A DNA stretch of 64,000 nt, from positions 620,001 through 684,000 of the forward strand of contig JALIRH010000019.1 of the NCBI GenBank assembly GCA_023055505.1, read 5' to 3'. Below, in pieces: positions 49,401 through 63,539 of the stretch. Every line of letters begins with the position of its first letter. The stretch's first letter is position 1. This stretch comes from Callipepla californica brunnescens (taxonomy: Eukaryota > Chordata > Aves > Galliformes > Odontophoridae). A model generated the notes under the pieces. The model saw only the letters and a program-made list of their open reading frames with translations, searched no databases and was not told the DNA's origin. The position numbers were made by a program, and so were the translations under genes.

Positions 49401-52400
49401 AAATAAAAGGGGAGGAAGGAAAGGGAGGCAAAATGGTGGAAACCTGTTATGGTGGCCAAAGAAAAGGAATTGAGAATAAGAGGTGGTGTAGAGCTGAACA
49501 AATTGTTCAGGGACTAAAAGCATGCTGTGTAGGAGGAAACTGAAATGATATGAAAATTTAAGACAAATTCCACAGCTAGCTCAGGCTGATTTAAAAAAAA
49601 AAAAAAAAGGACAAATGGGAGCACTAAAATGTTTCATTTCATAAAGTCTTCCTTTGGCAGCTCAGCAGAGCAGAAGGGGAAAATAAGCGTGAATGCTGGG
49701 TAGCGGTACCACCAGTTCCCTTTTCCATTGTGTCTCTTTTGTGGGAAATTCTGAAATTGTGACAATGTGAAAACAGAAGGGAAAGAAAAAACTTGCAATT
49801 CAAAACACATGATTGCTAGGGAGGTCCATGGAAATGTTTTGTTTCAATAACGCTGTCAGAGGGAGATGAATTCTTGGGGAGTTTTTGACTGCAGAGAAAT
49901 GAAAGCTACCAACAGAGCTGGCCATCACGTGAGGTGAGGTGACCCTTTTTAACTCAAATGACAGTTAGGGCACCTGGGAAACAAAACTGGATAAGAAGAG
50001 AAATCTAAGCCCACCCCAAGGAAAGCTGAGCCCACCATGATGGGCAAGGACTCCCTGAAGAGCAGAGTGCCCAGCCCAGGTGGTCAAGTTACAATAGCAT
50101 AATCCCTCAGGTGGACCAGAAACTTCCCATCTGGGCCTTCAGTGTATCATTTAATGAAAGATTCTATGGTCTGCTTACCTCTTTTATCTGGCTCATCTTC
50201 TGCTCTTTCTGTAAGCTGCAGACTTGCTTTTGGAGCCGTAGGTTGTGCTCCTGCAGCTGCCCAATCTTCTCAATTAGTTGGCAAATGTGTTCCAGGTATC
50301 CCAGGCCAGATCCCAGGGCTTTGCTGTTCCCTTGGTTCACCTGCAATGACAAAACAGTTTGAGGCACAGAGCAATGGCAGAGCAACCCTTACTGGCAGCT
50401 GGGAGCCCAGCCTGCCCCTTGCAGCTGCATGCATCTAAACCAAGCTGCCAGAGTGAACAGCATCTTTCTGCCTTAGTAGACCCCAGCTGCCATTTTTAAA
50501 GTCACTAAGGAAGTCTGCAGGACCAAGTTTGCTGTATAACTGTTGTCAGGATATTCTGTAAGTGTGGTACCAAATGGTCTTAAAATGCTTTTACCATTGT
50601 GCAGGCACAGATGGTTAGTACTGGGGAGGAACATGGCAATGCTGTGAGTTCTGCTGTGCAGTAGTTTGTTCAGGATGAACGAGTTTCCTGTTTGGAAACG
50701 CATGCTTTCAGCTTTGTCTGTCTCTGGAGCTGAGCTCAGGGCCCAGCAGCTGCTTGGGGACCGGGCACTAGGAGTTGATGTGATCTTCAGTGAAAAGGAT
50801 TGCTCATGTGCAGTCTTTGAGCAGGTGTCTGCAGTGTATCAGCAAAAGAGCGTGGACCTGAGCAGGCTGTACCACTGCTCTCTTCCCACGTGGGATGTGC
50901 AGTGTCTCCCCATGCCCAGCCTGCGGCCTTTGCTTGAGGGCTTCCCTGCGTGCAGGCACAGCACTGCAGGATGCACTGCTCACAAATGCACACAGCAGCT
51001 CACTTCCACCTTGGCGCTGCCTGCTGCCGCGCATCTGAGATCAGTAAGTAAAACAAGCCTCGATCTTTACAAAAGTGACGCCCTAAGTTTACCTTACTTC
51101 AAAAAGTAAAAGAAAAAAAAGCTCCCTCTACAAAAGCAGGAAGCCTACTCTGTCTCCTTTCCCACAACAATCTACGTTTTTAGGGAAATGCCAGCCTTAG
51201 GACTCTTCCTGTCTTTTCATTATGTCAGAAAGCTCATGGTGTGTTCAAAAATAATCAGCATTAGGATTTACTTCTTTTTAAACAAATGATGATACAATGT
51301 TGTTTATAAATAGTCATTATTATGTCCAGATGTTTTTGTGTCTGAAGCTGGGACAGAGGTCACATGAAATCATATGAAAACCCTCAGCGACTCCAAGCTC
51401 ATCAGCCATTTGAGTTCATGGATTCTGTGTCCCTCTTGGCAGCACTTAGAGCAGTGGCAGGACAGAGATTGCCCAACCCAAAAGAAAAGAGGGGAAAAAA
51501 GGGGTAGAACACTTGCTCCAGGCCTTGGGGCAAGGGGGATTCACCCTTGTGGAGGAACTAAACCACACTGGACATAATATACTGAAGAATCCCATTCCAC
51601 AGACATCCCTCAGAGAGTGCTCAGGTCAGGCATTTTGAGCTATTGAATAGCAAATTAATTTGCATTTTGTTGCAGTGATCCCAGCAGGTGCAAATGACCG
51701 AGAAGGCAATCAACCAGGCAGAATCTGCAGTGCTTGCCCAGCTCTGCAGGGCCAGCTATCTAAGTAGGTAGCACATAAGAGTAAGAGCTTCGAAGGGAGC
51801 GCTTCACCTTTTGTGCCCTGCCACAGGGTCCATTTGCATTAGGATTGCTCAGATATGGCAGGCATTCAATACAGAAGGTTTGTGTAACCTGGCAGGTTGC
51901 CCCCAAAACATGTTTGCTCAGAGAAGGCCTCTCCAGGGACCCTTCTAGGACTCTTTTTTTTCCATAAACTGGAAACACCTACGCATCCCTTACTATATTC
52001 TGGCTGCCCTGCATGCAGTACAGAACCTGCTTTGGCACATACTGGTCTAAATATTTTCCTCTCAGCACCTATCAGAGTTTTGTGCTTGAAGTTGTGGGGG
52101 AGTCACCACAGGAAAACTGCAAACATTTTCCAGGAGGAGTCCCTTTCTGCCTGTCCTCCCAGATGAAACTTCCCGAAACATTCGTCTCACGGGACTGAAC
52201 TTTTTCCCATTCCCCATTGGGGATTGCTAAATAGAACTGGAACAAAAGCCATGTACCTATTTTTGGATGCATAAAACCTATGTTTCAGAAGGTAAAGATG
52301 CAGAGGATTGGGTAGAACTTATAACTCAGAAGGTTAGAATAGGAAAGTAAGTACACATTGTATAAATAGTGCCAGCTTTTGCTTTCAGACACATTAGACT

Positions 52401-55400
52401 TGGAAAAGACCCTCATTCAGAGGGCCTCATTGCTCCCACTAACAGTTTGACCCTGTGGAGTGAAGGGAACTGGAGTGAGATCTCTGCCTTTGGGAGTGCT
52501 TACCAGACTAGGTCTTGGGGACGGATTTTCAGCACATGTAGCCCTACTCAGTTAGCAATATATCCTCACAGTTCTGCTAGCTCATTCCTTGGGAAGCCTA
52601 AAAATACAGGATCAATGTCTGCACTGGGAACTTCAGCTCTTATCTAGAGCTCTCTGGTCAATATTTTGGCTGGTGTAAAATCATGGTTTTCGTGTGAAGT
52701 CACTGGAGTCACCCTATCTTGTTGCACTACAGAGGTATGAAGGCGAGTGGGAGCTGCAGGAAAGGCAGTTGTTTACCAGGCTCTTTCCTTCTTCCCATGA
52801 ATGATTTTGAGTAGAACAGTGCTCCATCCTTCCAGAAATCCCCATCCACTCTCCTCCACCCCATCAGCATGGCAAGCAAGGATGGAGCATCATGACTGTA
52901 CAATAGCAAAGGAATGTAATCACACACTGAACATCGTGGGCTTGGAGCGACTAATTGGTGACACCATAGGCAGAGCGGGAAACATTTGTCAGTGGGAGTT
53001 GACAGCACCCTGAGGCTTGTGAATAACAGGAAAGAGAGGGATCATTCTGTATATTTCTGATCGCTCCACCCTGATGTCCACGAGTGGTTGCACTGCTGAT
53101 AGCTTCTGGTTTCCTGCATGTGGCACGCACAGGCTATGGGCAGAGCATCACAGCTCGCCCTATTCTTCCCCTCAACCATATACCTCTCCACTGACTAGTA
53201 GTTTGACTTCTTTGACAAGGATAATTAGTGCTGTGTGATTAATGAGCTTTATTTTTATTTTTTTTTCATTTAATGATGACAATGTTCCCTCCCTCTCTCT
53301 TCTTATAGGGGCCTCGGTTGACTTTAAACGTAAACTTTACAGAGTGTAAGGAAGTGTTTGCAAAGCAAAAGCATCAAAAGCTAAGTATCTTCAAACTGAC
53401 CCAAAACATTTCATTTGGCTTAAAAGGAAATGCTTTTATTTAGACTTCAAAGTTCTTTCTCTTGTTGTTTAACAGCTTCCACCCTCTTTCATCTTTTTAA
53501 ATGTAGGCAAATTTCAAAATAACGCCAGTTCAAAATAGAAGATCAGAAAGCTTTGTTTGAGAAATGCCAGACTGAAACGATGTGATGTATATTTTCAGCC
53601 AAAACCTTTCACCAAATGAATCCAAAGCATCAAAACATTTGGTCCTTTCCACTCCCTCTTTTCCAGCACTTTCTCTCCTGTTTTCTCAGAAGCAGCCTCA
53701 GCAGCAAGGCTGAAGGACCTCATCTGGTGCTGCATCCTTGCTTGGTGGTAAGCTCAGAGCCATTGGCATTGCCACAGCCAGACAGGCTGGGGAAACTCCA
53801 AATGAACCAATGCATTAGGAATTAATTGGAAGGGGCATGTTCTTTGCCAAGCAGAGTGGGAATACCATGTACAGGCCCATTATCTTTCAGATGATGCTGA
53901 CTGCTGGCTCCTAGGTCACATTTCAGACAGGTGACAGGAACAGGTGAAAACCCCAATCAACATGGAGCAGGACCTCAGCTGGGGTAAACCAAGATGCATC
54001 CATCACTTGTACAGATACATGACCATCTGGATCACACACTGTCCTGCTTTCACTACGCGACAGTGAGGATGGGATAACATTGTGCAGGTTTAGTGAGGGC
54101 ACAAAGCTCTGCCGTTGCTGTCCTCATGCTCTGAGGCTCAAATTACAGCAGCAGCCCTGGTCTGTTGTTGCCCCAGCCAGCTCAGGCACTGCTGGCATTG
54201 CAGCGGTTAGCAGAGTGCTGCTCCTGAGATAGAGCAGCCCGGAGGTGCTCTATGTCAGGAGGCAGGCTTCACTGGTGTCCAGGTCACAGCTGTATTTGTA
54301 CAGCTCCGAAAACAAACACAGAGAAGTGCTCTGGGGCACACAGCTTTAGCACTCAGCCAGTGAGGATATTAAAAAGGAGGGGAGATAAGCCACCAAGAGC
54401 TTCATTTCCTCTTCAGCCTCTTTCTAATTTATTCTCTTGTTTATTTAAATGCTCTGCTTCGGGAGGCTCAGCTTCACAAAGGATTTAAAGGAATTTCATG
54501 GGCAGCCAGAGCTGTCAGACAAGATCAAGCTGGCTGCAAACCCTACTGAGCAACAGAGAATTTAGGTAACTTTTTAAAAAGTCTCCTTGTATTCAAAGTC
54601 TGCTGCTCCAATCCTTTTTGAACTCCCAGCCGAAAGGCCAGGACACTGTCTGGGAACCATCATAGTCACTCTCCTTGCAAAAAAATGCATAAGATGGCTC
54701 TAGTGAGGAAAAGGATACCCTATTTGATCGTGATTTGCTCGTGCTGCCCAGATGTGAATGTTAAGGGTGGTGGGCCTAACCTATGGGGCCATCTCTGACT
54801 TTCCTCACTGCTGAAGAAGGTCTGGCCTTTAAGAGGATGGCCACCACCTGATGGGTCTGTGCCTGGGCACAGAGGTCAGGGTGAAATGCACTTGTTATAT
54901 GTACAGCACATTGTCTCTTGGATCCTTCCTGCCTCCCCTTTCCAACCCATCACTGTTACCCAGATGGGAAGCCACATGTGGGCACACCATGGGAACACAG
55001 GATCACATTCTGATTTTTGGGGTCCAGCTATCCAGAATTATTTTTTAAAGGGGTCCAAGCACCTCATGCCTTCTGAAAAATCTCCATTATGCACCATTTG
55101 GTGTCCCTCTGCACCTAGCCTGCCTATTGGGCTCTCTGTTCTGGCTCCACTCAGACATGTGAGTTAATGTCTGTGAGACATTTTGTCGCTAGTTCCTGGA
55201 AGCCACCATGGCAGGTAGGTCCGTAAGTCTGTCAGCGTGTCTGTGTGGGCTCCAGGCAAAGCTCTGGCCTGAGCATTTGCCAGCATTCAGTGTGAAGCAG
55301 GTGCTCAGGAGGGTCTTTATTTTCCTGTTCATTGCACAGCGTACCCAGCAATGGGAAAAGAGTGAGTTTGGAGTAGGACAAGCTGCTGAAAAAAACGCTT

Positions 55401-58400
55401 TGTGATTAAGTTGGTCTCTGAACACAGGAGTTTCCATCACAGCTGTTCTGGTGAAGTAAAATGGGAGCTCTCAAAAAAGATTTGGATTTGTGCATTAATT
55501 TGCTGTTCACTCACTATTTGAGAGATGGCTCTTGCTCCAGCTCCAGGCCTGGGCAGAACAAACTGCCCCTCAGACAAGTTCTCTCCAAACTTTGGAGCCT
55601 TAACGGCAGCTAGCTTTTCCCAGATACAGTAATAAACTAACCTTGAAACCATGTTCTGCTCCCACCCCAACTATCAGGTAGTGTGGCTCTGCGGGATTAC
55701 TTCATAGTTTTCATTTTAAGAGCAGACATAAGCATATCCACTAATCTAAAGCTTTTTGAAACATCAGACCCTTACTGTTAGTCACCCTTATTTAGATGCT
55801 AAACATGAATTACATCAGAATTTCACTGCTATGAAAAGAACACTTAAAATCAACTGCTGTGATTTGCTGTCAGCAGAGATTTTCTAATTCAAATGTGTTG
55901 TAATTTGTTATGAACAGCAGAACTAAGAACTTTACTGAGATATTTAGACACACCTAGCTATAAGACGCAGTTTAGGTGCTTTTCTTACCTCACTCAGTCT
56001 ACAGCATTCGTTCATGTATTCATCCAGACTGTCACTTGTGGGATACTTCTTCAGCTGATGTCCATGGAGCTGAAGGTCTTGTGTGCTGCCAAAGGTCTCT
56101 GCATAATTGTCAGCAACTGTCTTTGTTTCCTCTAGGAGAACTGGGGTGGGAAGAGTGCTCTCTGTGGGGGGGTTCGTCTCCAGGGACAGTCCTTTTTCCA
56201 GAGATTGCCTTTCACTCTGGTCAGAATGTTCATCAGGACTTTCTTCTTCCTGAGGAACACTAAAGTCTTCAAGGGAAGCCGTAGGAACCTGCACAACATC
56301 TGACTCCTGACTGTAGAGCTCAGCTTGCTTTTCACACTCTGCACCTTGGTGGCCAACCTTCCTGGCACGCTCTTTACATGCTCTCATTATCAGGTGGTCA
56401 ATTTCTGGAGAAGATGAGGTGCTAAGCACACCCGAGTCACAAAATGAGTCTCTGCTGTGAAGCACAAAGCTCTTCTCTGAACCTGTTGGCGTTGATGGAG
56501 AGTTGGCCCCGCTTGGCAGTTCAACTCCTGAGTCCTCAGATTCAAATTTGGAGAATCTATGAAGGCGGCACTTGGACTCAAAGGTGCTGAGGTCAGGCAG
56601 CGTGGCTACACAGTCTGTGCCTGCTGGGGCTTCTGCATAGTCTGTATCTGCTGCTGTGGCTGTGACATTTGGGCTTCCCTGGCAGTCCTGTGGGAGGCTT
56701 GTGCTGGGGAGATGGAGCTCCTCAGCACAGGCTGCATCAGCAGGAGGCTCTGATACTAGCCCTGGGTTCTGAATTCCTTCATTGCTCAATATCTTCATAT
56801 GCGTTAGCACTACTTTGTCCTCAGCAGGTGGACTCTTCTTACCTATATAAAAGAAAACAAGTAGAAGGTCACAAGAGACTGCAAACTCAATCTAATCTAC
56901 CGCCCATAGCCTGAGGAATGTGAATGGAAAGCTGTGTGCAGTAATACTGTAGAAGGGGGCAGCCTTGGTCTGGTTTGTTTTTCTTGAGCTATATACAGCT
57001 TTCTCGTAGACTTTGCTACAACAGAAGTATTGTGTTTCATAGACCTGAAGTCCTTCAGGGGGGTCATAAATGCACACAGAGCTCTGATTTAGTAGGTAGG
57101 TTGAAAACAATACATGTAGTCATTTGGTTTTTTTGTGTCATTAACTGCAAACAGATGCAGGGAAGCATCTAGACATTGATTTCCTGATTAAATGTATTCA
57201 AAAGCAGCAGCAGAAGAAAAAAAGGGGGTAAAACCAATGTATTTCTGCAGATTTGGGTGAATTTCAGGTTGCAGCAAGTAATTTGCAAACTGTTTGGTTA
57301 GCAGTGCTCTGCACACATACAGGTGATGAAAAGCAAGTACTGATAGGAAAAGTAAATGAGGCACTGTAGATCTTTCTCACTCTCTGTATGGTGTTAGCTC
57401 TGAAGTCATTTCTAAATGAACTCCTTCCTTCCTTATAAAGAGAAAGGATGTGGGAATAGCTTTGTTCATTAGTTTCTGCATGTGAACAAAGAGGACTTAT
57501 TTTCACGTTGCGATTATTTCACGCAGTGATGTGGATGAAGCATAGAACAGTCTCTGGGTGAAAGGCTGATCTGCATGAGCTGAAGATCTGCCTCAGGTTT
57601 TCTCACTGCTTTTCTGGATCTTACATTTTGGAGTGCACACACTCTGGTGTGAGGTATGAGAGGTAGCATGAGTGGTGTAGCACAAAACCTCAGTTTCTCT
57701 TTCTCCTTTATTACTGCATGACCCAGGGCACCTCAAAGAGCTACTGTGCGCACACACACTTGAGGATGTCTTACTTCCTAATTTCCTTTCATTCCCATCT
57801 CTTGCTTTCCTTCCTTTTCACCAAGCCCACAGCTGCTTCAGCTGGAGGCAGTGGGGAGCTCTCTGCCATGTAGCCTTCCTTCATGGCAACCCAGAAGAAT
57901 CCCTGTTTCCAAAGTAACCTATTTTCCAACCTTCTCTCCACCAGCTTGCTTTCTGCAACGTCTGCAGACAAGGGAGAATTTTACTAATTAATACCAGGCT
58001 AGCTATTATGTGAGTCAATTTCTACTTTATTTAAATTTTCCTTTATTTGATCTTAAGAACTTCTCAGGACACCACTGAAACATGCCCTTTGCTGCTCATA
58101 GACAGCCAAAGATTTAATATTTTACATTGGATTTTCAAAACAGCTGAGAGTGATGAAGAATCATATTTGATGGGATTTTTTTGGGACTTTCTATGGGTGT
58201 GTAGTGCTTTTAAGCCCATACAAAAGACCTTGTTTATCCAATACAGGCTTGCACTCGCCTCTCTTGGCAGCGTTCTTAGGCATCTCTCCACTGCAAAGAG
58301 CTGTGTTTGAGACAGCACCAGCCTGTCAGCCATTCAACACCAGCACACGGCTGTGACGGGTGACCAGAGAAACACACTGCCCATGGAAAAGCTACAGAAA

Positions 58401-61400
58401 GCTCATTGCGAGCTGTTTGCACTGGGCTGAGTAATGGGGCACCTCCTCTTGGGATGAGCATAGTGGACCCCAAGATGAGGACAAGGAATAAGCAAAAGCA
58501 GCAACAGTAAGGGGGACCTTGGTGCCAGGTGGTGGAGGGAGGTGCTGAAGCAGAGCTGTTACTGTTTCAGAGTGAAAAGCAACTGCCTGCTCAGCAGCCA
58601 GCGCCTCTGCAGCCAGAGACAGTGCTGTATCTGCTTGGAAAATAAAAGGCTTGCAGGCTTTTCAGATGCCATCATTGCTCCTGGTGGCACAGCATTCACT
58701 GAGAGTCAGGAGTAAAGCATTTGCTGTGCTGGATATTTATTTATTTTTTTAAGAAGAAATAATGTAGCTGTCATTCCTGCCAGGAATTACTGTGTGCAGT
58801 AGCAGACCGTTCCCAGAGACGCTGACTGCCTTCACTTTTTAATCAAGCCATTTGATTGGAGATCTTCTCACTGTCTTTCTATCTGCCCTTTTTTTTTTTT
58901 CTTGCTTAACCGGTTCACTGTGGCCTACACAAATATTTCTTTGTCTGATATCAGGAAGCAGCATATTAACATGAGGTCTTGCTGCTTACAGATGTCAGAT
59001 GCTATAATCCAAGTCAACTATGACTACCATGTGGTACCAGAAAGTTTGGTGAGGGCAGAAAGAAACTAAAAAGAAATGAAGCTCCTGACTCTTAATGGGA
59101 AGGTCCCCTCAATACCACCAGCTCCAGAGTTGAGAAAGTTCTGAGGACATCACCATCCCTTGCTGTCCCCATCCTGTGGCCCCTTCAATACCAAACAGTT
59201 TCACAACAGTTTCTTGTTTGTCTGGCGTAGGCTGCAAACTACTGGTCCTGGCACTGACAGGTCCTGGTAACCACAGTGTTAGAACCTTTCTGAGTTATGC
59301 TCCCAGGCCCTTATGATGGTGATGCAAAATGTTATCATCTTCCACCACGTGTTCAGAATGGATGCAAAGGATGGCTGGATTTTGCAAGCAGCTAATCCTC
59401 ATTCATTCAGTGATATTTTCCCATGGTCAGTGAGGTCATTTGTGCAACAGCAGAGACATCCATGATTAAGGCAGCAGCCTGAAACTCAAGTTCTTGCTTC
59501 ACCTCTCAAGGAATAGTCTCTTATTCATTATTAACTGGGTTATGGATTCTACCCCATGAGCCTTCCAAGGTGTAGTTTGTTTCTGCTATAGATCCTGAAA
59601 GAGGCATATAAAAACGCTCAGGTCTTTCAAACACCTTGCCAACACCAGAAAGGTGCAATTAATGTTCACCTGTGCAACTGGAATAAAACAGAACCTCAGC
59701 TGCTATAAATTAACCTATTAGCAGCGGGTCTTAGTGAGGTCCTGTCAGGTGCTTTGAGATGAGTGTTTAGATTGTAAGTGCTTAGTACAATAGCAAGCAG
59801 CACAAAGCTGGGAAGGTGGCCTCTTGCCGGGTGTTGGTGGTGTGTGCTGCGCGGCTACAGTTACAGAGCTTCTGAAAGAAGGTGTGAAGCACTTCAGAGA
59901 ACAGAAGGGCAGCATTAAGGCTGGTAAGATGAATTTACTTATGCTGGAGTCCAGCCAGATTTGATGTTGACTGCTCCCTGGGAAGCCAGCCAGGCTCCTT
60001 TCTGTTTTGCTTCTCTTCCTGAGTTGGTTTTCCATACCCCAGAAGGGGTGTGTGTAAGGTACCAGAAGATGCTGCTGTCAGGCACCTGGCTGGGGGTGCT
60101 GGTATGGTAATGCTATGGGGAATGGAGCTATGTGTATGTGCTTAGAAATGACGTGGCTTTCTGCAGCACCTTTGGCATTGTTGCCAAAGCAGCACCCAGG
60201 CCACGTGTTGTCTCAGGTAAACTTGTGTTATTTGCTTAGTAGCCCTCTCAAGGAGCTATAGTACTCTGTAATCACACCAGAGATAAACAGGATTCTCTGG
60301 GTTGTAATATAAGCCAGAAGCTGACAGTGACTGATGAGGTATAACCTTGGGTGAGTTGCTGGGTTTCCTGCAGTGGAAGAGCTGGAGGATAAATGTGCTT
60401 CCCACCTAATGGGGAGGTGGTAACAGCACACTACTTCCAATCTCCAGGTAATTGGTAGGGAGAGAAAGGAACTGGTGTATCTCAGCTAAATCTCTAGAAT
60501 GTTATTTTCTTTTATTTCCAAAGTGCTTTCTAGGATACTCCTCTGGCAGGTAGCAAAGCCTGGCAAAGAAGCTTAAATCCTCACATCTGCTGCTGTCCTG
60601 AGGCTTTCTTTTCCTTGGAGGTTTAAGTCCAAGTGCATTTTTCCTGTTTCTTAATAACCAGCATCTGCCAGGGCACAGCCTAGTACATAAATAGAGACAG
60701 TTCTGACCTAAGGAAGTAGGATGAGTGTCTAAGCATGAAAGTGCATTCAAGCAGTTTCTTTAACCCAAGTAAGTTGCGTGCAAGAGAAACACTTGCACAG
60801 TTATCCAAAACAAGGGCAATCACAGCCCTGCCCAGATGGAGCTGAAAAAGCCCCCACCCTTCTACTAAACAGCCTTTGTTTAAATCCCCATACTTCAAAG
60901 CATTTGAAGTCTAGGTCGAGTCTTTTCTCCTATGGTCTGTGTATTGGTCTCTGGTGTATTGACTTGAGTGAGTATTGCAACACAGTGTTATCTGGTGAAT
61001 AGAAGGGCTGGAGGTGGAAGGGGCTTTAGAGTGCTGCCAGTGGCAGCATGGAGCTTCCTGAGGAGCTGGTGTTGTGCAAATGCAGCACGTCATGTACTGC
61101 TGCCCTTTGCTGCTCTCCTCTTTTCTGGTCTGTGTCCATCTATCCTCTCACTTTTGTTCGTTCTGATCTGTGAACAGCTTGCAAGGGAAGAATCAATTTT
61201 AAATGTGCACAATGACTGATATAGCTGGACTCAAGCTTTGCTTATCTCAATTGGCCATTGTGTTGCAAAAGATAGCAGCGTGAGAGCCACCAGAGCCCTT
61301 TGCTTGGCCCCAGAAATGCTTCAAGGTTCACGTGCACAGTGAACCCATCAGCTCCAAGTGGTGCTAGCAGGGTTATTGGGGCAGAAGCATGAGGTGAGCA

Positions 61401-62854
61401 GTCCTGAGATGCTCAGGTGCTTGTTCCTACTATGTGACACTTGGTACTCCCTGGAGAAAGTTTTTTGGCACTATGTGGCTTGCGTAGTCACCCATCTCTG
61501 GCTCCAGCTGTGCCAAAGGTTCTGTCCTGCTATGCAGGGCAGGTTCTGTGGTGGAGTTGTGTCTCTAAGCAGTATACTAAGAGGTGATGGCCTTATATCG
61601 GCTTGTGTAGAATCTCAAGGGAGCAGTGACTAGTGAGCCGGAGTCACTCTCATGACCTACAAGCAAAAAGCTGCCTCTCCCACTCAGCCCTTGCATTCCC
61701 TCATTTTCCTTCCTTCCTTCCTTCCTTTACAAAAAATCTCCCTCTAGTTCAGTTGCCTCTGTGTTCCCTAACACGGCTGGCTGGCTGTACAGCTCAGGTG
61801 GCATTTCCCTTTCACTGCAAAGAGATTTTTTTTTTTTTTTCCTTGCCGATGATGAAGTCTCAATTTCCCAGCATTTAAGAGAGAAGGGTCACTTCCTTTC
61901 TGAAACAATAGGCATTTTTTTGCTGCTGACACTTCCACCATGTGTTCTGGGGGTTGGGTTGTAACCTCCTTCTCAGCAGCTCTGGCCCTGGTGCACAGGG
62001 GCTGTTACTTTTGTATCTGGGCAGTGGTTGTTTCATGCCTTGTAGGAAGGGAGAGATTGCGACGGGAAAACTCTTATTTGCAGAGGAATGCTCTCCCATG
62101 CAGTAACTGAATGTCTGCATTATAGATCTGTTTCTCAGAATTTACATTTATATTCGCCTAGGGGACTGAAATGCATGTATGTCTATGTAAAGCTGATTTG
62201 TTTGAAATGCTGGATGCAAAGGAAAAATTGTGGCAGAGCTGAGATCTTAGACAGTCTTTGAATGGAAAGTTCTTGGACTGATCCAGGGTGTTCTCTGGTC
62301 TCCTATTATTTGTATGTGAAGTTCCTCTGGATTATAGTTTGGTAATATAGTGTGAACAGAAATGTCATTCCTCTGGATGGTGGTTTGGTAATCGCATATG
62401 ACCTAGAAGCTTATAGATAACACCAGTGCTGCAGCAGGACATGGTAATTCCGTATAAAATAAATGCTGAGAGAAAGATAACAGGGTTCAAGGACTCTGAG
62501 GAGGCATTCAGTGCTTGAAGATGTATGTTTTAGAAGAGAAGGAGATAATTATAGCTTTTTTCAGGCATTTGAGGTGCAACAAGAGGGAGATGGATTGTTT
62601 ACTGATGGATATAGTTGGAAAACCATTTCCTCTTTAGTTTACCCAAGTAGAGAGGCCACTTGACACTTTTATTGCTTGCTTCTATTCATTCCAAGTGACC
62701 AGTGAAGTTTTTGAAACAGAGAGACAGGTCTGATAAATGAATGACCTTTGGCAGAATGTCCTGGGGCACAGCAGGTCTCCTCAGACCACCTGGCTCATCA
62801 GGCACTTGTATGGGCTGGCACCTTACCTTGCTCATAGCGCCAGCTAAAGAGCAT
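40460..62854 (-). CDS. Uncharacterised C8orf58-like (DUF4657-type) coiled-coil protein
   Basis: Assembled exons: 62827-62854 (tentative first), 55989-56842, 50179-50340, 47224-47410, 46126-46277, 44899-44925 (27 bp), 43326-43444, 42301-42328 (28 bp), 40460-40621. All have GT-AG borders and the phases close at 572 codons plus TAA. The large exon is Ser/Glu-rich and acidic with a conserved-looking FESEDSGVELPSG motif (residues 10-294). The next exon (295-348) starts with LGYLEHICQLIEKIGQL and forms a leucine-rich coiled coil. A basic helix, WGKMRDLMRKTRLRNQS, follows near residue 476. These three blocks match, in order, human C8orf58 as I remember it (DSGVEMA, GLRYLEHLC, and the HWDKVKVLLNRI block). 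No enzyme motif, signal peptide or membrane helix was seen; probably intracellular. The function is unknown. The last eight exons are well supported; the first is not. Confidence 0.72.
41275..41303. repeat. Poly-T / CTTT simple repeat
   Basis: CTTTCTTTCTTT-type sequence followed by an uninterrupted T run, within the last intron of the C8orf58-like gene. Confidence 0.7.
49593..49608. repeat. A16 homopolymer
   Basis: Run of 16 A, without an adjacent recognisable retroposon body. Confidence 0.6.
50341..55988. other. Large intron of the C8orf58-like gene, nothing recognised
   Basis: 5.6 kb between the big acidic exon and the coiled-coil exon. Open frames here (for example plus 50666-51109) have no domain, splice context or codon pattern suggesting a gene. 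Confidence 0.5.
56843..62826. other. Putative first intron of the C8orf58-like gene, nothing recognised
   Basis: About 6 kb of moderately AT-rich sequence with a TTCC microsatellite near 61704-61728. A possible alternative 5' exon on the minus strand near 57789-57971 (after TTGTCTGCAG) lacks a good donor. Confidence 0.4.
61704..61728. repeat. (TTCC)n microsatellite
   Basis: Five consecutive TTCC units with T-rich edges. Confidence 0.8.
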
Positions 62855-63539
62855 CACCCACTCATCACCGATTTTTGTGTCCTTAGAGCTGTCCTTAGGG
62901 ACAGCCACTGCATCCCTTCGTGTCAGTGTGCAGCAGAGGGAACACAGGCAAGAATCCTTTACAGCAACATTTTATATAGTTATTTTCACCATTGTATCTC
63001 ATGAACAGACAAGTATAACAGCAGTCTAACTAGCTACCCAACACGCAGCTTGCTAGTGCATCTGAGCAGAAAATGAAAACGCCTCAGCAAAACTAATTTA
63101 GAAGCTCTTCCCTGGCCCATCTGATTTGCAGGCCACCTCATATCATAAGGTGTATTCAGCAAGAAGTGTGCAAGAAGACAGGAGGCCCTTTGCAGGGATG
63201 GAACTTGCTCCCCAGGGATGACAGGTATGCAGTAATTCAGGTTTTATTGCCTATAATAAGCTTGGATAAACAGTTGTTCGATAGCACTACGGACTAAAGC
63301 CATTAAGACCCCAATGCTTCTGCTAAAGTCAAAAGAACTCATGAATTATGTCAGAAAGGTTGCTAGGGTTATTAACCTGCTCTTCGTAGGCAGTCATTGC
63401 TGTCCCCAGGCAAAACCCTGGAGAACTGCTTTGTTTCAAACAACAGAGCAGTGGACAGATATAACCATACTGAAGATTAAGTCTTTCATGGTGGCAGTGA
63501 GACTGATGAGGACTCTTGGTTTTGTTACGCTCCTTGGGG

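Noticed and set aside
57789..57971. Possible alternative 5' exon of the C8orf58-like gene
   Set aside because: A good acceptor-like TTGTCTGCAG is present, but no convincing donor with the required phase.
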